The position numbers and the translations under genes are program-made. From Companilactobacillus kedongensis (GTDB lineage: Bacteria > Bacillota > Bacilli > Lactobacillales > Lactobacillaceae), in the NCBI RefSeq assembly GCF_003946625.1, contig NZ_RHOR01000005.1, forward strand, positions 1-64,000: DNA of 64,000 nucleotides, in the 5' to 3' direction. Below are positions 34,492 through 42,856 of the stretch, one piece after another; within the stretch, counting starts at the first letter, position 1; each line of letters begins with the position of its first letter. The notes beneath the pieces are model-generated. The model was given only the letters and a program-made list of their open reading frames with translations, made no database searches and was not told the DNA's origin.

Positions 34492-35232
34492 TTATTTAAC
34501 TAGTTTTTCGACAATTTCAAACAATTTTTGAACGTCTTGTGGTCGTGTATCATTGGTTCCTTTATCAATAATTGAACTGTAAATATGAGGAATGATCTTC
34601 TTAACTCCGGCATCTAACGCAATTTGAAGAATTTCTTCAAAGTTTTCTAAGTCAATCCCGCCAGTTGGTTCAAGTGAAAAGTCATTATCTGCACAAGCTT
34701 TAGCAACGACTTTAAATTCGTCAACGTGGGCTAAACCTTTCATAGGGAAAAACTTGATTGAACTTCCACCCATATCTTTAAGCATGGCGATAGCTGTTTC
34801 GATAGGAACATCAGCAGCTACTTCTTGACTACTCAAAGGACCAGTAGCAACGTTAACATAACCTAATTTACCAGTTGGTGAAACTAGACCATTGATAAAT
34901 GTTTCTGATTGTCCTAATAGAGCACGACTAGTACCAACACCAGTGAATACTTGATTGATGTGTTGTGGTTGTAATTCAGCGGAAATTCGGCTTACCATTT
35001 GACTTTGGTTAGGATCACCAGCACCCAATCCAACAGATAAAGCATTGTTTGTTTCTGCTTGATAACGTTTCATATCTTCGATGGCAGCTTCGTCAGAATC
35101 ATAATTCTTTGACAAAACTCCTAAAACAACGTGGTGTTCGGCTGCTTCATAACAGTCTTTAGCATTTTGAACTGAATTTGCTAAAACATTTAGGCAAACA
35201 CGATCTTGATAAAAGTTTGGTTTATTTGACAT
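34492..35232 (-). CDS. KDGP aldolase family protein (DgaF-type), last gene of the DUF4310 operon
   Basis: This 246-residue TIM-barrel protein matches the 2-dehydro-3-deoxy-phosphogluconate aldolase type found in D-glucosaminate (dga) and EF_0830-like clusters. It has VCLNVLANSVQNAKD, ALSVGLGAGDPNQ, VNVATGPLSS, the Schiff-base lysine in SSIKFFPMKGL and FSLEPTGGIDLENF. The reaction splits a 2-keto-3-deoxy-6-phospho sugar acid to pyruvate and glyceraldehyde 3-phosphate. ATG 35232 has GAGG eight bases before it, better than the GTG at 35241. It completes the pathway that begins with the amidohydrolase and PLP enzyme upstream. Confidence 0.85.
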   Translation of the reverse strand: MSNKPNFYQDRVCLNVLANSVQNAKDCYEAAEHHVVLGVLSKNYDSDEAAIEDMKRYQAETNNALSVGLGAGDPNQSQMVSRISAELQPQHINQVFTGVGTSRALLGQSETFINGLVSPTGKLGYVNVATGPLSSQEVAADVPIETAIAMLKDMGGSSIKFFPMKGLAHVDEFKVVAKACADNDFSLEPTGGIDLENFEEILQIALDAGVKKIIPHIYSSIIDKGTNDTRPQDVQKLFEIVEKLVK

Positions 35233-35250
35233 AATTTTCACCTCAAGTTT

Positions 35251-35907
35251 TTATTTTAATGATATTGGGAAGAAGGCTCCAAGAACCATAGCCCCTAAAA
35301 TAGCTCCACCAGCAATTGGCTTTTTCCAAAGATAAAAGATTACGGCACCGATAATTGAACCAATACCAATTGGAATTGAAGCCGTTGCGGCACTGATCAA
35401 AATCAATGGGCCAAGGAAACGTCCAGATGAGTTACCCGCACCCATCATGACGTCAGCTCCAAAACTAGCTTGTGATTGATTAATCGTATACTTACGAACT
35501 AAAGTGATGATCCCACCAATTGCGAGTCCTAAAACTAACCCAGTCGCAATCGCAAATGAAAAATTAGTTATTGGTGCTTTCCAGCCGACACTTAACATAA
35601 TGGCCGGTATACCAATACCAACACCAGTCAGGATCGAACCACCCAGATCCAAAATACCAACTAATGAACCTTCCAAAATTCTGGCAAACAAGAAACTAGC
35701 TCCAAAAGCAGCGGCAGCACCATAAGAACCGCCATCCATACCAGCCTTTAACATGGCTACGATAGCCACTTCATTAAAAGCTCCTACTCCATACTGATAA
35801 TACATATGTGTTCCGGCAAAAACCCCAGCTGACATCAATCCGACCAGAATCGGAAAGGACCATTCGGAGTACCAGAAACTCTTCTTATCTATTTCCATCG
35901 ATTCCAT
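35251..35907 (-). CDS. DUF4310 family membrane protein
   Basis: This 218-residue protein has about six hydrophobic, glycine-rich segments (FPILVGLMSAGVFAGTHMYY, then GGSILTGVGIGIPAIML, GLVLGLAIGGIITLV and IPIGIGSIIGAVIFYLW). It matches DUF4310, always encoded with DUF4311, DUF4312 and the SFCGS protein. The pair of membrane proteins is thought to make an uncharacterised transporter with PTS-like features; that is inference from gene clustering. AATAGGAGAG precedes ATG 35907, 14 bp after the DUF4311 stop codon. Confidence 0.85.
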   Translation of the reverse strand: MESMEIDKKSFWYSEWSFPILVGLMSAGVFAGTHMYYQYGVGAFNEVAIVAMLKAGMDGGSYGAAAAFGASFLFARILEGSLVGILDLGGSILTGVGIGIPAIMLSVGWKAPITNFSFAIATGLVLGLAIGGIITLVRKYTINQSQASFGADVMMGAGNSSGRFLGPLILISAATASIPIGIGSIIGAVIFYLWKKPIAGGAILGAMVLGAFFPISLK

Positions 35908-35920
35908 TTAATTTACTCTC

Positions 35921-36700
35921 CTATTTCACATTAAATAATCCGTGCAAACTGTCTAACCAATTTGGTACAGGCAACTTGAAACTTTCGATCATTTGAACAT
36001 CGAAACCTCTAAAGAAAGCGCTAAGAACGAATAGCACAATGATTACTGTAAACATGATCTTTGTAAGTTTTACCCAACCTAATTCATCGACACCTTTACC
36101 GATCAAGATACCTAGAACGACACCAGGAACAGCATTTCCCATGATCATGGCTGATAAGCCACCAAAAACTGTTGCCCAGAGTCCACTTCTTTTACCAGCA
36201 TCAATAGCGGCCAACCAGAAAATAATCGGCATAACAATGTTGATCAGCAATTCAGCAGCTGGCACCAAAACCTTGACCGCTGTTATTTGTAATGACTTAG
36301 GAATTGCTGAAGCAGTGGTATTTAGGAAAACAACGACTACGATACCAATAAGAGCACTGGTAAAGGCCATCTTCTTAGGATCATGCATTGTTTCTTCAAT
36401 CTTTTTATTACGTACTAACAAAGCTGATGCAGCCCAGTTAGGAATTACACGGTGAGTAATATCCTGTGTGAAAGCACCGGCACCAACGGTTGATGCCCAG
36501 GCATTAAAGAAAAAACCTAATCCAAATGAGAAATGTGATGCTGGATCTCCTTCACAGGCATTCATTTCTCCAAGTGTTCTAAAAGCACCTAAAGCTTGCA
36601 CATTTGGTGCATTAAACATTCTGGCAGCTCCCATTCCGGCAGCAAAACCTACCAGACCACCAATCAAAATCGATTTCAATAAAATTAGTACAAACGTCAT
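35921..36700 (-). CDS. DUF4311 family membrane protein
   Basis: This 259-residue membrane protein has about seven segments, including VLILLKSILIGGLVGFAAGMGAARMF, ALGAFRTLGEMNACEGDPASHFSFGLGFFFNAWAS and VVGVLGILIG-like GVVLGILIGKGVDELGW. The conserved polar stretch LGEMNACEGDPASHF suggests a substrate or metal pocket. It matches DUF4311. The start is ATG 36700 behind AAAGGGAGGGAT, two bases after the DUF4312 stop; a longer frame to 36727 would overlap DUF4312. Likely the partner of DUF4310 in a membrane transporter. Confidence 0.85.
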   Translation of the reverse strand: MTFVLILLKSILIGGLVGFAAGMGAARMFNAPNVQALGAFRTLGEMNACEGDPASHFSFGLGFFFNAWASTVGAGAFTQDITHRVIPNWAASALLVRNKKIEETMHDPKKMAFTSALIGIVVVVFLNTTASAIPKSLQITAVKVLVPAAELLINIVMPIIFWLAAIDAGKRSGLWATVFGGLSAMIMGNAVPGVVLGILIGKGVDELGWVKLTKIMFTVIIVLFVLSAFFRGFDVQMIESFKLPVPNWLDSLHGLFNVK

Positions 36701-36702
36701 CT

Positions 36703-37068
36703 TTATCCCTCCCTTTGCCAACTCCAAAATCTTGGTAACTGTAATCCATTCGGATCAGCTACTTGATTTTTGATAAACTCAATTTCATTTAAATCTAAAT
36801 ATTTTACTTCTGTTGCTACCCTTAGTTTTACTTGATACATTTCACGTTTTCTTGGCAAAAAGAAAAATAGAAAATGTTCGATATATTGGTTCACCTTAGC
36901 TTCTTCTATCTCAACAGAAACTGGTGTTATCTGAATTGTCAGATCCATATCTTGGCTGATCGTCTTAGATACCTTGGCAAGTGCATCGGCCATGGCTTCC
37001 TTTTTACTGCCGCCGTTACCTGATACCGTCAAAATTTTCTCTACGATTTTTTGAGAATCTTTCTTCAT
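36703..37068 (-). CDS. DUF4312 family cytoplasmic protein
   Basis: This is a 121-residue soluble protein: residues 1-35 contain EKILTVSGNGGSKKEAMADALAKVSKTI, residues 50-95 an EIEEAKVNQYIEHFLFFFLPRKREMYQVKLRV segment, and the end is LQLPRFWSWQREG. It matches DUF4312, a small alpha/beta protein that occurs only in this cluster and is probably a cytoplasmic component of the putative transporter. Its ribosome site GGGG overlaps the stop of the SFCGS gene, indicating tight translational coupling. Biochemical role unknown. Confidence 0.82.
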   Translation of the reverse strand: MKKDSQKIVEKILTVSGNGGSKKEAMADALAKVSKTISQDMDLTIQITPVSVEIEEAKVNQYIEHFLFFFLPRKREMYQVKLRVATEVKYLDLNEIEFIKNQVADPNGLQLPRFWSWQREG

Positions 37069-37077
37069 TGCTGACCC

Positions 37078-37431
37078 CTAACCGTTAACGCGCTTATATG
37101 CTTCAACCAGTTTCTGACCAAGTTCTTCAGTATCCATGAATCCAAATCCTAAAGCTTGAATACCATCTTCAATAGCAGTGACACCTTCTTGAACTGATCT
37201 CATACTGTGACGTTCTGTATATCCATATTTATTCTTAGCAGTAATTGCACCAGCACCACCACTACCACAGAAAGAAATACCAATATCGGCTTTTTCCTGA
37301 TTCATTACATCACCTAAACGCATATCTGCACCCATACCTGGGACCACTACAGCAACTCCTCCAGCTTTTTCTACACCAGCGGCAACGTGTTGGCCTTTTC
37401 CCATTCGATCTGCTATTACAACTTTTGTCAT
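37078..37431 (-). CDS. Glycine-rich SFCGS family protein (PTS IIB-like?)
   Basis: This 117-residue protein is glycine-rich and carries the family-naming motif IGISFCGSGGAGAI near residue 53, after VVIADRMGKGQHVAAGVEKAGG. The exposed cysteine in a glycine loop resembles the phosphocysteine loop of PTS IIB proteins, so a phospho-transfer or nucleotide role is possible; this is inference only. AATTAGGAGAAC precedes ATG 37431. It lies 12 bp after the PRD gene in the same operon. Confidence 0.85.
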   Translation of the reverse strand: MTKVVIADRMGKGQHVAAGVEKAGGVAVVVPGMGADMRLGDVMNQEKADIGISFCGSGGAGAITAKNKYGYTERHSMRSVQEGVTAIEDGIQALGFGFMDTEELGQKLVEAYKRVNG

Positions 37432-37443
37432 TTATATGTTCTC

Positions 37444-37782
37444 CTAATTTTTTGCCACTTCAAAGTGAACGGCTAAAATATATTTTTCTTGTTCATTCAA
37501 ATTACCAATTCTCTTAGCAACACGATCAGCAGCGTCTAAACTGTCTTGTGACAAGCTATGAAACATTGCAATATCAACCTCTTCAAGAGTTTCACCTGTT
37601 TCAGAACGGTTGACCATTTCAGCTAAGTGATTGGTTAAAACCTCAACTTGAGTTTCATCAGGACTAGCATCAATAACTTCCATTTCCTTCAATGCCTGGT
37701 CCAAAATTTGTTCAACTTTTTCAGAATACGGACTATCATTAATTATTTTCTTGGTATTTTCACTAACTGGTATCAGCTTCAT
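37444..37782 (-). CDS. PRD domain protein of the DUF4310 cluster
   Basis: This 112-residue helical protein (VEQILDQALKEMEVIDASPDETQVEVLTNHLAEMVNR...EKYILAVHFEVAKN) matches the stand-alone PRD family of the EF_0829 type. PRDs are helical phosphorylation-controlled modules of PTS-linked antiterminators and activators, normally phosphorylated on histidine; here the histidines in LTNHLAEM and LAVHFEVA fit that pattern. Lacking an RNA- or DNA-binding domain, it may act as a phosphate carrier or modulator for the transporter. CATGAGGTAAG precedes the ATG, five bases after the PLP-enzyme stop codon. Confidence 0.8.
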   Translation of the reverse strand: MKLIPVSENTKKIINDSPYSEKVEQILDQALKEMEVIDASPDETQVEVLTNHLAEMVNRSETGETLEEVDIAMFHSLSQDSLDAADRVAKRIGNLNEQEKYILAVHFEVAKN

Positions 37783-37787
37783 TATTC

Positions 37788-38888
37788 TTACCTCATGATT
37801 TTTGTTATTTTTTCAATAATTGTCTTCATTTCTTGTTCATGTACAGCTCTAACATCAAACTCAATGATTCCCATATTGGCACGATATTCACGTGTATAAA
37901 TAGCTGGACTGTCAACTTTCATCTTAGCTATCAACTCTTTTGCATCAATCGGAGAATTCTTATCCACCGTTACGCTAGCGCGATAGATATCTCTACCGGC
38001 CGAATCTTGAGTGATTTTAGCAGATAGATGATCAATACTATTGAGTTCTTCCACAAAAGGAGCAAGTCTTGTTTTCATTGAATCGCCATTCTCAGGACCA
38101 AATTCAATATAATCTTCAATAGCTCTAGTCAATCCTAAGATATTATCCTTACCAACCTTCATCGCACGGCCGATACCTTTAGACTGCATTCTGATCCATT
38201 CAATATATGGTTTCTTACCCAAAACTAAACATGATGAAGGACCTGAAAATGCTTTAGCACCACTATAAATCACAATATCCACACCCATATTGATGTATGT
38301 ATATAAATCTTCTTCTGCGGCTGCATCAAGGATCAAAGGCAAATTATTGTCATGAGCAACATCAAGTGCTTCTTTGATCGACAACATACTTTTTTGTACC
38401 GCATGGTGACTCTTAACGTAGAGGATCGAACTAGTCTGTGGAGTGATCATCATTTTTAGATGTTCGACTGAACACATATTGGCATATCCAGCTTCGATTA
38501 TTTTTCCACCACCGAGTTCGATCATTACTTCTTCGGGAGCACCATAGTCAACATTTTGACCCTTAGGAATAATTACTTCTCGATCAGTATATTTTTCACT
38601 GAACGGGTGATAAACGTGATACATACTGCCCTTACCAATAATACCGGCGATACTTTCTGCGATTGCAGCTGAAGCAGATGGTAAGATAACCCCGTCTTCT
38701 GAACCAATTAATTTGGCAAGATGTTGACCAGTTTTTAAAACTAGATCACTCATTTCAAAGAAATGTTGACCACCAAATTTTTGAGCTTCTAAAACTGAAT
38801 CAGAAACCTTTGAAACACCAAGAATAGTCATTTTCCCACTGGCATTTATTACTTGTTTTAAATCATATTTTTCATAAATATCACTCAT
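37788..38888 (-). CDS. DgaE/SelA-like PLP-dependent ammonia-lyase family protein
   Basis: This 366-residue fold-type I PLP enzyme has INASGKMTILGVSKVSD, ILPSASAAIAESIAGI, LPLILDAAAEEDL and the PLP lysine in IVIYSGAKAFSGPSS. It is related to L-seryl-tRNA selenium transferase, but within the branch that includes the D-glucosaminate-6-phosphate ammonia-lyase DgaE. That enzyme makes 2-keto-3-deoxygluconate 6-phosphate, the substrate of the aldolase at 34492. Its ATG overlaps the amidohydrolase stop codon (TAATGA), showing translational coupling. Confidence 0.83.
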   Translation of the reverse strand: MSDIYEKYDLKQVINASGKMTILGVSKVSDSVLEAQKFGGQHFFEMSDLVLKTGQHLAKLIGSEDGVILPSASAAIAESIAGIIGKGSMYHVYHPFSEKYTDREVIIPKGQNVDYGAPEEVMIELGGGKIIEAGYANMCSVEHLKMMITPQTSSILYVKSHHAVQKSMLSIKEALDVAHDNNLPLILDAAAEEDLYTYINMGVDIVIYSGAKAFSGPSSCLVLGKKPYIEWIRMQSKGIGRAMKVGKDNILGLTRAIEDYIEFGPENGDSMKTRLAPFVEELNSIDHLSAKITQDSAGRDIYRASVTVDKNSPIDAKELIAKMKVDSPAIYTREYRANMGIIEFDVRAVHEQEMKTIIEKITKIMR

Positions 38889-40015
38889 TAAAATTCCTCC
38901 AAATTTGTTTCATAGACCTCACCGGCAACGACTGCAAAATGCGGTACAACGACCATATCAGTCGTCCGTTCATTACCGTTAGAGTCAGTCAAAACTTTAG
39001 ATTTATTTTCAACATCAAAAATCGTTAAATCTCCGTCAAATCCTTTTTTAAGCTGTCCTTTGTTACTCAAATGAAAATTGTCAGCTGGATTTTCGGTGAT
39101 CATCGGTAGAATTTCACCCAGTGTATAACCGAGGTACAGCATCTTATCCAAACAAGTTGCCAAATTATAAACGGGACCATTCTCACGATTTCGATGATAT
39201 AGATCACTACTAATCGACTTAGGTCTAAGTCCCATACTGCGTGCTTCTTGGGCTACGTCGAAATTAAAACTATCCGTACCATGACCGATATCAAAAATAA
39301 TTCCACGGTTATATCCTTCGATAGCGAAATCTTTGATCTGATGAAGATCTAAATTCATAATTCCGTTCGGCTTACCGTTATAACAGTGTGTCATAATATC
39401 TCCAGGACTCATTAACGACATGATGTTGCTCAACTCAGGAGGATTGGTTCCAATATGGACCATCAATGGCAGATCGTCGTTTAACCTTTGAATTTCTTTA
39501 GCTCGTTCTAAGGGATGAATGCCGTTGCCAGATACAACCGACTTGCTCATTCGTGCCTTAATACCAACTACAAAATCAGGATACTTCTCGATCATCTCTT
39601 TGACTAAGTTGTTATCTATCTTAGTCATATCACCAAGCTCATCCTGAGCAACAATACCTGTTTCAGAAATATTACACATTGCATAGACATTGGTTCTGAC
39701 ATTTTTACTCAATTCGTAAAAATCAGGTAAGTTGTCATATCCTGTTGATCCAGCATCGACCACCGTTGTAACGCCGGCATCAACTCCATCTAAATCTGGT
39801 TTATCATAATATAAAGTTAATTTCTCGTAACAATGAACGTGATCATCGATCCAACCAGAACTGACATAATACTTTGAATGAAGATCAAAAACTTTTTTAG
39901 CTTCAACAGTACCGGCAATCTTGGGTGCAACTTCAACGATCTTGCCTTGATCAATTAATACTTCTATCGACTGACCAGTGATAGTTTTTCCATTTTTCAC
40001 ATATAAATCGACCAT
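38888..40015 (-). CDS. Amidohydrolase/deacetylase family metallohydrolase (EF_0837 type)
   Basis: This 375-residue protein belongs to the amidohydrolase superfamily: an N-terminal sandwich strand, then WIDDHVHCYEKL (metal HxH), the carboxylated-lysine candidate in VGIKARMSKS, LMVHIGTNP, MTHCYNGKP, FDIGHGTDSF (metal Asp) and a C-terminal DLTIFDVENKSK. Relatives are N-acyl-amino sugar or amino acid deacetylases. In this operon it may deacylate the transported amino-sugar compound before the PLP enzyme acts. AATAGGAGGATATC precedes ATG 40015. It is the first gene of the structural operon, just after the promoter at 40044. Confidence 0.85.
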   Translation of the reverse strand: MVDLYVKNGKTITGQSIEVLIDQGKIVEVAPKIAGTVEAKKVFDLHSKYYVSSGWIDDHVHCYEKLTLYYDKPDLDGVDAGVTTVVDAGSTGYDNLPDFYELSKNVRTNVYAMCNISETGIVAQDELGDMTKIDNNLVKEMIEKYPDFVVGIKARMSKSVVSGNGIHPLERAKEIQRLNDDLPLMVHIGTNPPELSNIMSLMSPGDIMTHCYNGKPNGIMNLDLHQIKDFAIEGYNRGIIFDIGHGTDSFNFDVAQEARSMGLRPKSISSDLYHRNRENGPVYNLATCLDKMLYLGYTLGEILPMITENPADNFHLSNKGQLKKGFDGDLTIFDVENKSKVLTDSNGNERTTDMVVVPHFAVVAGEVYETNLEEF

Positions 40016-40043
40016 GATATCCTCCTATTTATTATTCGAATAG

Positions 40044-40081
40044 ATAATAACATTATAATGTTTATATGTAAAACGCTTTCT
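40044..40081 (-). promoter_or_regulatory. Promoter of the DUF4310 operon with embedded palindrome and cre-like site
   Basis: On the minus strand TTTACA (40067-40072) and TATTAT (40044-40049) are spaced by 17 bp. The spacer contains the perfect palindrome AACATTATAATGTT (40049-40062), a good candidate for a GntR operator. The -35 box overlaps GTAAAACGCTTTCT (40068-40081), which carries the core of a CcpA cre site. The layout suggests repression by both GntR and CcpA. Confidence 0.6.
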
Positions 40082-40784
40082 AAATCTCATATTTAATTTT
40101 ATATGGATTTAGAGAAGTTAAATAAATGGCCTCTGAATATTCAATCATTTTCCCTAAGTGATTATAGGACTTTCTAATCCTTCTAATACCTATATCTTCA
40201 GTAGTTTGGAGTTGTCTTTGCTCATCGGAATTTAATTTATAAGCGAAAAATTCATCATCAAAATTATTGACCATTTCGCCAACTTCTTTAATAACTTGGT
40301 AAAGTGACACCTTTTCTAATTCATATTTCATCTCATCAGTTAACTGAAATGGCAAATAATGGTGTAACAAAATATATGGCTTACCATTGAGATCGTATAT
40401 TTTACTGATCCGTGAAATATGACCAGTTAAACGATTTAAATCAAACTGAACTGGACTATCTTCTGAGGAGACTTCATCGATCGATAAAATTCTCTTCTCC
40501 AGTTGACTACCCTCATGTTCCAAAATGCTGCTGAAAGATTGGGCTTTTGACAGACGATTAAATAAAAGGTTACTAATAACCGTCGTACCTTTACCACTCT
40601 GTTTTTCAACGTAGCCTTCACTAACCAATACTTTTATAGCGTTACGAACGGTGATTTTACTAACGCTATAAATTCTTTCAAGTTCAGTTTCAGTTGGCAG
40701 AAAATCCCCAACATCATATTCACCAGATAAAATCTTTCTCTTCAGATCATCAGCAACTTGTTGATATAAAATAATTCTTTCCAT
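40080..40784 (-). CDS. GntR/HutC family regulator with UTRA domain
   Basis: This is a 234-residue protein. The N-terminal winged helix (residues 5-70) reads LYQQVADDLKRKILSGEYDVGDFLPTE, YSVSKITVRNAIKVLVSEGYVEKQSGKGT. Residues about 90-230 are the UTRA sensing domain (ISRISKIYDLNGKPYILLHHYLPF ... RIRKSYNHLGKMIEYSEAIYL). Regulators of this type in DUF4310-like clusters probably respond to a phosphorylated amino-sugar intermediate. TGGAGAAAA precedes the ATG. It lies directly upstream of the operon it likely controls. The repeat ATAATGATTAT occurs twice in its own upstream region (40815-40845). Confidence 0.88.
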   Translation of the reverse strand: MERIILYQQVADDLKRKILSGEYDVGDFLPTETELERIYSVSKITVRNAIKVLVSEGYVEKQSGKGTTVISNLLFNRLSKAQSFSSILEHEGSQLEKRILSIDEVSSEDSPVQFDLNRLTGHISRISKIYDLNGKPYILLHHYLPFQLTDEMKYELEKVSLYQVIKEVGEMVNNFDDEFFAYKLNSDEQRQLQTTEDIGIRRIRKSYNHLGKMIEYSEAIYLTSLNPYKIKYEI

Positions 40785-40897
40785 AAATTTTCTCCACTAG
40801 TTAATACTTTCTATAATCATTATATTATCATAATCATTAATTTAATTGTTAGAAATTCGATAAAAATCGACTTATATCTTTATTAATAGAGCTGTAT

Positions 40898-41065
40898 TCG
40901 TCTCCAGGCCTGAGAATATTTACCTTCTATTCGGAACGATCCGAGCCAAAGTCTCGAATCTCGGTTTGAAGCCTTGCAAGCAAGTCTCCAAACTCGCCCG
41001 GTGGTGTAAGAGCTAAAGCTCTAACGCCACTCTCACAGCAGGCTAATATTCTCAGACCTTCCGAC
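40898..41065 (+). repeat. Cloverleaf intergenic repeat, complete copy B
   Basis: The outer stem pairs 40907-40920 with 41045-41058 (GGCCTGAGAATATT with AATATTCTCAGACC). Inside are GAGCCAAAGTCTC, TTGAAGCCTTGC/GCAAGTCTCCAA and the 14-bp hairpin GTGGTGTAAGAGCT / AGCTCTAACGCCAC. The last stem differs from copy A at two base pairs, both compensated. The end GTCTCCAGG is the same as in the copy at 58886. It lies upstream of gntR and faces copy E. Confidence 0.85.
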
Positions 41066-41101
41066 TTAGTTTGTTTTTTTATATTTATTCACAATAAAAA
41101 T

Positions 41102-41151
41102 AGGAGTTGAATCAAACTTGAAATAAATCAAGCATGATTCAGCCCCTTCCT
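41102..41151. terminator. Imperfect hairpin of the GTATCACA family
   Basis: AGGAGTTGAATCA pairs imperfectly with TGATTCAGCCCCTTCCT. It follows copy B by 36 bp, as the hairpin at 5156 follows copy A. No gene ends just before it, so its role as a terminator is uncertain. Confidence 0.5.
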
Positions 41152-41190
41152 ATTAAGATTAACTTTCGATATTACATAAAAAACAATATA

Positions 41191-41360
41191 GCAAACGATT
41201 TTGAGTCATGGAACCAGTTGCGACTGTGGCGTTAGAAGGTGTATTTCCTTCTTACACCACGAACGATTCTGAGATTTGCGTTAGCAAAGCTTGGAATCGA
41301 GGTCCAAGACCAAGGCTTGGACCGGTTCCGTAACAGGTGGAATTACTCAAAATCGTATGC
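41191..41360 (-). repeat. Cloverleaf intergenic repeat, complete copy E (inverted)
   Basis: The outer stem pairs GCAAACGATTTTGAGT with ACTCAAAATCGTATGC, continuing inward for about 29 bp. The plus strand shows hairpins GTGGCGTTAGAAGG/CCTTCTTACACCAC, GATTCTGAGATTTGC/GCAAAGCTTGGAATC and GGTCCAAG/CTTGGACC. This is the same three-hairpin order as copies A, B and D in reverse orientation, with largely different stem sequences. It ends five bases before the histidine kinase stop codon. Confidence 0.85.
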
Positions 41361-41365
41361 GGAAG

Positions 41366-42853
41366 TTATTTCCCATCTGCAGTATGTTCATACCCATCAT
41401 CAAAGAAAGTAACCGTAAAGGTAGTACCTTTATCCAGCTTACTCTTAACATCGATCTCGCCACCATGGTTTTCGATCAACTGATGAACGATCGACAATCC
41501 CAAACCAGACTCACCGTATTTACGATTCTTACGCGATGGATCGGCTTTATAATAACGATCCCAAATATTCTTAACTTGATCTTCGGACATCCCAATACCG
41601 GTATCCTCGATCGTAAAGATCGAAGCGTGCCTATCATCAGCACGATAACCAGTTACGACAACTTCACCATCATTGGTAAATTGAATCGAGTTTTGCATGA
41701 TATTGAACATAACTTGAACGAAACGATCATAGTCAGCATAGGTCATCAATTTATCTTCCGGAGTTTCCAAAATCAATTTATCATTAGATTCTTCAGCTTT
41801 TTTCTTAAGTTGTGACGTAATATCTCTTAACGGAACATTGGCGTCAAATTCTCTTCTAGCTAAAGTAATCTGATTAGTTCTGATTTTTTCATAATCAAGA
41901 TTTTCATTGACCAAACGAATCAAACGATTGGTCTCATTTCGCATCAATTCAATACTTTGGCCTTTAGATTCCTCAGGAATGGCATCATATGCCAGACCCT
42001 CCAGCAATCCATTGATAGTGGTCAAAGGTGTCCTCATTTCATGTGATGCATCGGCCATAAATTCCTTACGACGTTGTTCTTGACGTTTGATTTCTTTATC
42101 TGAAGCTTCCAACGACTTAACCATCTTATTAAAGTCATCGGCCAAATCATCCAATTCATCCCGATTCTTACTTTCGATTTGAACTGAAAAATCATTATTG
42201 GCAACTCTTCTCGTTGCACTACGCAATCTATTTATTCGGTTAACTTGATAGCGTGACAATAAGAAACTCAGAATTATCGCAGCTAATAAGGAGATCAGCA
42301 AGGCAAAGTACAGCCGGCTATTGATCTCACCAATATTAGTTTGTAATTCACTCACATCAGAACCCGCCCAAACGGCGGCAACTAATTTACCATTCTGAAA
42401 CCACGGCGTCAGCACATAAACATAACTGATGTCGCCCTTCTTGCTTAGTTGTGGATTGCCCTCGGTACCTTCTGGTTTCTGAATATTTCGAATAGTTTTA
42501 CCTTGTTTTAATTTATTCCAGTACGACTTTTTCAAATGTAATTTCACATTATTAGGATGTGCTGGATAAACTTGATTATTCTTATAATCAAACACAGCAA
42601 ATTGAACATTACGTTCTGACAAAACTTGCTCGACAGTACGAATGTTATCGCCGGTAATATTGTGGATTTCACCTGTATTAGGGTCTGTTTTAAGTGCTAT
42701 TTTTTCCAAATTTCCTGCGTAACTCTCCAAGCTCTTGTAAGTTCGGTTATATTCCCAAGTCGTTGAAGTACTGGTAACTGAATAGAGAATAATTCCAAGA
42801 GTCGTCAAAATAACGATCAAGAAACTCAGCATATTTTGATAAATTAATTTCAT
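41366..42853 (-). CDS. Sensor histidine kinase (HAMP-HisKA-HATPase)
   Basis: This is a 495-residue membrane kinase. A first membrane helix lies at residues 8-30, an extracytoplasmic domain of about 150 residues follows, and the second helix lies at about 183-205 (LYFALLISLLAAIILSFLLS). Next come a HAMP linker, the phosphoacceptor segment FMADASHEMRTPLTTI and the ATPase with VQVMFNIMQNSIQF (N box), IEDTGIGMSEDQ (G1) and GLGLSIVHQLI (G2). It phosphorylates the response regulator encoded three bases upstream. The signal is unknown; the outer domain has no recognisable ligand motif. It ends against a cloverleaf repeat rather than a clear terminator. Confidence 0.92.
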   Translation of the reverse strand: MKLIYQNMLSFLIVILTTLGIILYSVTSTSTTWEYNRTYKSLESYAGNLEKIALKTDPNTGEIHNITGDNIRTVEQVLSERNVQFAVFDYKNNQVYPAHPNNVKLHLKKSYWNKLKQGKTIRNIQKPEGTEGNPQLSKKGDISYVYVLTPWFQNGKLVAAVWAGSDVSELQTNIGEINSRLYFALLISLLAAIILSFLLSRYQVNRINRLRSATRRVANNDFSVQIESKNRDELDDLADDFNKMVKSLEASDKEIKRQEQRRKEFMADASHEMRTPLTTINGLLEGLAYDAIPEESKGQSIELMRNETNRLIRLVNENLDYEKIRTNQITLARREFDANVPLRDITSQLKKKAEESNDKLILETPEDKLMTYADYDRFVQVMFNIMQNSIQFTNDGEVVVTGYRADDRHASIFTIEDTGIGMSEDQVKNIWDRYYKADPSRKNRKYGESGLGLSIVHQLIENHGGEIDVKSKLDKGTTFTVTFFDDGYEHTADGK

Positions 42854-42856
42854 ATT

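Noticed and set aside
41291-41815. Plus-strand open frame of 174 codons
   Set aside because: It begins inside cloverleaf copy E and then runs antisense to the histidine kinase; there is no ribosome site.
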